Of a stretch of DNA of 9,626 nt, positions 6,996 through 9,626 are shown in pieces. The stretch comes from CAZRUA01 sp964603125 (GTDB taxonomy: Bacteria > Bacteroidota > Bacteroidia > B-17B0 > Aurantibacillaceae), in contig CAZRUA010000124.1 in the NCBI GenBank assembly GCA_964603125.1, positions 1 through 9,626 of the forward strand, in the 5' to 3' direction. The notes beneath the pieces are model-generated. The model saw nothing but the letters and a program-made list of their open reading frames with translations. It made no database searches and was not told where the DNA came from. The translations under genes and the position numbers were made by a program. Within the stretch, counting starts at the first letter, position 1. Each line of letters opens with the position of its first letter.

Positions 6996-7029
6996 AAAAG
7001 TTACACTATGTGTAAAATTTGTGTGACAA
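6996..7029 (-). promoter_or_regulatory. Possible promoter with palindromic operator for the OmpA-domain gene
   Basis: Minus strand: TTG at 7029-7027, then 23 bases, then TAACTTTT (7003-6996), one base from TAnnTTTG. Inside the spacer lies a perfect inverted repeat, TTACAC-TAT-GTGTAA (7001-7015), whose edge overlaps the -7 box. Position and symmetry suit a dimeric repressor or a Crp/Fnr-like regulator, but the family is not identified. Confidence 0.4.
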
Positions 7030-7044
7030 TAAATGAAATTGAGA

Positions 7045-7794
7045 TTAACCCTCGAATGTTAAGGAAAATAAAAATACGTGAGAGTTTAATTTATTAATAG
7101 GGTCGGTAAGTGGTGTTCCATCTTTAATTAAGATGTTTTTCATGCCTATTGATAACTTAAATTCTAGTGCTAGTTTAAAGTATTGCAAATAAAAATCAGT
7201 TCCAGCGCCAGCCTCATAGTAATAGTCGTTTGATTTTAAACGAATAATGCTTGGATCAGCTTTCGCTCTTTTTCCACTTGCTAAGTCAATGCTGTAATTA
7301 AAACCTCCTACAACGTAAGCTCCAAAGTTATGCAAGCGCTTGGATTGAAGCTTAACTAATAAGGGTAAATTAATAAAAGTTGATTCAATTTTCTTTACAA
7401 CCGTTATTGTATCATCACCTGTGAAATAATAGTTTAAGCTGCGTGATGCAAAAGCTAAATTGGGTAAAAAGCGCAAACGCACATAATCATGTAATCTAAA
7501 ATCACTAACAATACCAAGATTAAAACCAGCCTCTGGTTTACTCGTGATGGATTTTAGTTTTAAATAGGTACTATCAAGTCCTTTAACATATAAGTAATTA
7601 TTTGGGAATTGAGAGTTTGGAACTGTATGTATTCTAAAATCGGTTTGGTTCACTCCTAAAGCAAAACCAAAATGTACTTTGTATTTATAAAAACGAACCA
7701 AATTACCTGAATTTTCTTTTTCGCGCTGAGCACTTGCAAAAAGGCTAATCAAGGTGAATAGAACAAGAAATGTATTTTTGGTTGTTTTACGCAT
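7045..7794 (-). CDS. porT: PorT-family outer-membrane protein of type IX secretion
   Basis: This 249-residue protein resembles PorT (SprT), a predicted beta-barrel needed for the type IX secretion system that exports proteins across the outer membrane of Bacteroidota. I start it at the ATG at 7794, which gives MRKTTKNTFLVLFTLISLFASAQ as signal peptide; the longer GTG start (7806) is less natural. The mature protein begins with a charged stretch and then KVHFGFALGVNQTDF (39-53), the typical family opening. It then runs as alternating strands (LGIVSDFRLHDYVRLRFLPNLAFASRSLNYYF, FINLPLLVKLQSKR, GAYVVGGFNYSIDLAS, YYYEAGAGTDFYLQYFKLALEFKLSIGMKNIL) and ends with a hydrophobic strand FLFSLTFEG. The location just downstream of ubiE is a gene pair I recall from other Bacteroidota. 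No promoter box is seen in the 98-base spacer, so it is probably read through from ubiE. Confidence 0.85.
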   Translation of the reverse strand: MRKTTKNTFLVLFTLISLFASAQREKENSGNLVRFYKYKVHFGFALGVNQTDFRIHTVPNSQFPNNYLYVKGLDSTYLKLKSITSKPEAGFNLGIVSDFRLHDYVRLRFLPNLAFASRSLNYYFTGDDTITVVKKIESTFINLPLLVKLQSKRLHNFGAYVVGGFNYSIDLASGKRAKADPSIIRLKSNDYYYEAGAGTDFYLQYFKLALEFKLSIGMKNILIKDGTPLTDPINKLNSHVFLFSLTFEG

Positions 7795-7892
7795 AAATTT
7801 GAGCACAATTTTAACTATTTATTTTTAAATAGCCTTTATAATCTTTTTTTTAATTAATAAGGATATTGAGCTTTAACGCATAAATCATGCAT

Positions 7893-8615
7893 TTATTTTG
7901 TGGCTGTGTAAATGCTTGATACACCAAAAGTTAAGGGGCGATGAGTGGTGTTTTTATAACCTAATTTGTTTAAAACATCTAAAAAGCGCTGTCCGTCTGG
8001 AAAAGCTTCAACACTCTCTTGCAAATAGCTGTAGGCTCTTTGATCTTTTGAGAAAAGCTTACCAATTACAGGTGTAATAAATCTAAAGTAGAAATTATAA
8101 AAGTACTTAAAGAATCCAGTTGGTTTTGAAAATTCAAGTACAACAAGTTTTCCATTTGGTTTTAAAACTCTTAACATATTACTAAGTCCTTTTTCAAGGT
8201 TTTCAAAGTTTCTTACACCAAAACCTACGGTTATAACATCAAATGTATTGTCTTCGAAACGCAAATTTTCAGCATCACCAACTTCCAAAGTAATTTTATT
8301 TGAAAGGCCAAGTTTTTCTAATTTCTCTCTTCCAAATTTCATCATACCTTCCGAAATGTCAACACCAATAATTTTGTTAGGATTTGCTTTCATTGCTTCA
8401 ATCGCAAAATCAGCCGTTCCAGTAGCAATATCTAAAATTTGTTGTGGCTTATCGTTGATGAAATACTTCACCGATTTTTTTCTCCAACCTTTATGTATTC
8501 CTAAAGAAAGTAAACTGTTTAAGAAATCGTAGCGAAAAGCTATTTTATCAAACATTTTAGCAACTTGTTGCTTTTTACTTAAATCTGCTTCTGCGTAGGG
8601 TGTAACCGTTTCCAT
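7893..8615 (-). CDS. ubiE: Demethylmenaquinone methyltransferase
   Basis: This 240-residue class I methyltransferase (also called MenG) transfers the methyl group of S-adenosylmethionine to demethylmenaquinone, the last step of menaquinone synthesis. In Bacteroidota menaquinone is the usual respiratory quinone, so the menaquinone reaction is the relevant one. The start is the ATG at 8615. Signature one is YDFLNSLLSLGIHKGWRK (29-46), motif I is LDIATGTAD (61-69), the acidic residue of motif II is in GVDIS (Asp86), followed by VGDAENLRF (112-120) and DVITVGFGVRN (126-136). Signature two is RVLKPNGKLVVLEFSKP (149-165). The end, FPDGQRFLDVLNKLGYKN, also fits. Full length, no defects. It is divergent from mltG and upstream of porT. 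Confidence 0.96.
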   Translation of the reverse strand: METVTPYAEADLSKKQQVAKMFDKIAFRYDFLNSLLSLGIHKGWRKKSVKYFINDKPQQILDIATGTADFAIEAMKANPNKIIGVDISEGMMKFGREKLEKLGLSNKITLEVGDAENLRFEDNTFDVITVGFGVRNFENLEKGLSNMLRVLKPNGKLVVLEFSKPTGFFKYFYNFYFRFITPVIGKLFSKDQRAYSYLQESVEAFPDGQRFLDVLNKLGYKNTTHRPLTFGVSSIYTATK

Positions 8616-8632
8616 CAAATTATTTTGTGGTG

Positions 8633-8640
8633 TAAAGATA
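8633..8640 (-). promoter_or_regulatory. Possible -7 box of ubiE
   Basis: The minus strand reads TATCTTTA, one base from TAnnTTTG, 17 bases before the ATG at 8615. No TTG is found at -33. The same octamer lies upstream of the BatA-like gene at 772-779. Confidence 0.3.
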
Positions 8641-8731
8641 CGACTGAAATTTGGCTTTTTGTAGCTATTCTTAAATTAAAATTAACCACTTAAATAATAG
8701 TATAAAAATAGGCTAAAATCAGGCAGAATTG

Positions 8732-8739
8732 TAAATTTG
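8732..8739 (+). promoter_or_regulatory. -7 box supporting the TTG start of mltG
   Basis: TAAATTTG exactly fits TAnnTTTG. Transcription would start near 8745, leaving about 15 bases before the TTG at 8761. No TTG is seen at the -33 distance. The position argues against any start codon upstream of about 8745. Confidence 0.4.
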
Positions 8740-8760
8740 TGTTTCTTAAAATTGAAGGTA

Positions 8761-9626
8761 TTGAAGAAGTTTTTTAAAGTTTTGGTTTTTATTCTCCTAA
8801 TTGGAGGTGGTTTTGTTGGTTATTGGGTTTACAATACGTTTTACAAAAGCAATGTTTTTTTGGATGGAAAAAAATCTAAGATTGTTTTAATACCTAAAAC
8901 TTCTACGTATGAAGACGTGAAAACGATTTTGTTTGAGGAAAACATGATTAAGGATAAAGAAAGTTTTGAGTGGACGGCTAATCAAATGGATTTCAAGAAC
9001 AACTTTAAACCTGGTCGCTATCGTGTTATGGACCACATGAGTAATCGTCAATTAATAAATTTGATTAAATACGGAAAACAAGAAAAGGTTAGCGTAATAT
9101 TTAATGCTGCAATTCACACAAAACAAGATATAGTGGATGAGATTGCTGAGAAAATTGATGTTGATAAAGACGATTTAGAAGAGTTATTTGATAATGATGA
9201 TAAATTGAACGAGGAGTTTGGTTTGAATAAAGAAACCATTACTTCATTGTTTATTCCTAAAACATATGAAATTTACTGGACAATGGAATTAGAAGATTTT
9301 TTTGATTCCGTTAAGAAAACGTATAAAGATTTTTGGACGGAAACAAGAAAGAAACAAGCGAAGCAAGTAGGATATAGTCAAACTGAAGTTGTTACACTGG
9401 CAAGTATTGTTCAAAGCGAATCAAAAATTAAAAGCGAGCAAAGAAAAATTGCTGGTGTTTATCTGAATCGTTTAAAAACAGGAATGCCTTTACAAGCGGA
9501 TCCAACATTAATTTATGCTGTTGGTGATTTTACGATTCAACGTGTAACTAATTCGGATAAGCAAGTTGATTCGCCTTACAATACATACAAAAACAAAGGT
9601 TTGCCTCCAGGACCTATTTGTTTAGT
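8761..9626 (+). CDS. mltG: Endolytic murein transglycosylase MltG (3' end cut by window edge)
   Basis: The first 288 codons are present. MltG (YceG-like) is an inner-membrane lytic transglycosylase that cuts nascent glycan strands and is thought to set their length. I translated from TTG 8761: MKKFFKVLVFILLIGGGFVG supplies the single membrane anchor (about 5-24). No ATG occurs in frame between the upstream stop (TAG at 8698) and codon 62, which would lose the anchor. A LysM-like segment lies at about 40-105 (IPKTSTYEDVKTIL, FKPGRYRV). The catalytic domain shows TLASIVQSES (212-221), with Glu220 matching the catalytic Glu of the E. coli enzyme, then AGVYLNRLKTGMPLQADPTL (231-250) and VDSPYNTYKNKGLPPGPI (269-286). 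Those are the strongest family motifs. The last part of the domain lies outside the window. It is divergent from ubiE. Confidence 0.94.
   Translation, partial: MKKFFKVLVFILLIGGGFVGYWVYNTFYKSNVFLDGKKSKIVLIPKTSTYEDVKTILFEENMIKDKESFEWTANQMDFKNNFKPGRYRVMDHMSNRQLINLIKYGKQEKVSVIFNAAIHTKQDIVDEIAEKIDVDKDDLEELFDNDDKLNEEFGLNKETITSLFIPKTYEIYWTMELEDFFDSVKKTYKDFWTETRKKQAKQVGYSQTEVVTLASIVQSESKIKSEQRKIAGVYLNRLKTGMPLQADPTLIYAVGDFTIQRVTNSDKQVDSPYNTYKNKGLPPGPICL

Noticed and set aside
7815..7832. CTATTTA-TTTT-TAAATAG hairpin between ubiE and porT as a terminator
   Set aside because: The stem is nearly all A-T and is not followed by a T run on the minus strand, so it is unlikely to stop transcription; read-through into porT seems more likely.
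8248..8532. Plus-strand open frame inside ubiE
   Set aside because: It is fully antisense to the motif-rich part of ubiE; no independent support.
1..9626. Mobile element, CRISPR array, defence island, tRNA or rRNA
   Set aside because: I saw no transposase or integrase motifs, no direct repeats of spacer-repeat type, no terminal inverted repeats and no RNA gene; codon and base use look uniform.

Overview
The window comes from an AT-rich genome that is most likely Bacteroidota, in the broad Flavobacteriia/Sphingobacteriia-like group; I cannot fix the order. The evidence is a PorT-like protein of the type IX secretion system next to ubiE, a BatA-type double-anchor protein, a secreted protein with an OmpA domain joined to a ZU5-like domain, weak or absent Shine-Dalgarno sequences, and several candidate promoters with the Bacteroidota -7 box TAnnTTTG.

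Layout: (i) 1-764, minus strand: 5' part of a BatA-domain/von Willebrand-like membrane protein, cut by the left edge. (ii) 904-1707, plus strand: two close small genes, a secreted Cys-containing protein with a SPOR-like pattern and a 106-residue winged-helix-like protein, behind a good promoter. (iii) 1743-2948, minus strand: a secreted CAP/SCP-domain protein and an unrecognised 143-residue charged protein, separated by a strong symmetrical terminator hairpin. (iv) 3200-4831, plus strand: adenine deaminase, whose stop codon overlaps tail-to-tail with the next gene. (v) 4828-7794, minus strand: the large OmpA/ZU5-like secreted protein and the porT homologue. (vi) 7893-8615, minus strand: the menaquinone methyltransferase ubiE/menG, upstream of porT. 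(vii) 8761-9626, plus strand: mltG, the endolytic murein transglycosylase, cut by the right edge and apparently started by TTG.

Most of the window is ordinary chromosomal Bacteroidota content: cell envelope (MltG, PorT, OmpA/ZU5-like protein, BatA-like protein, CAP protein), respiratory quinone synthesis (UbiE) and purine salvage (Ade). I see no transposase, integrase, CRISPR array, tRNA or rRNA, and no evidence of a new multi-gene defence or mobile system. The least explained parts are the two-gene unit at 904-1707, the 143-residue orphan at 2517-2948, the OmpA-first architecture at 4828-6948, and two possible regulatory DNA patterns upstream of the OmpA gene and of adenine deaminase.
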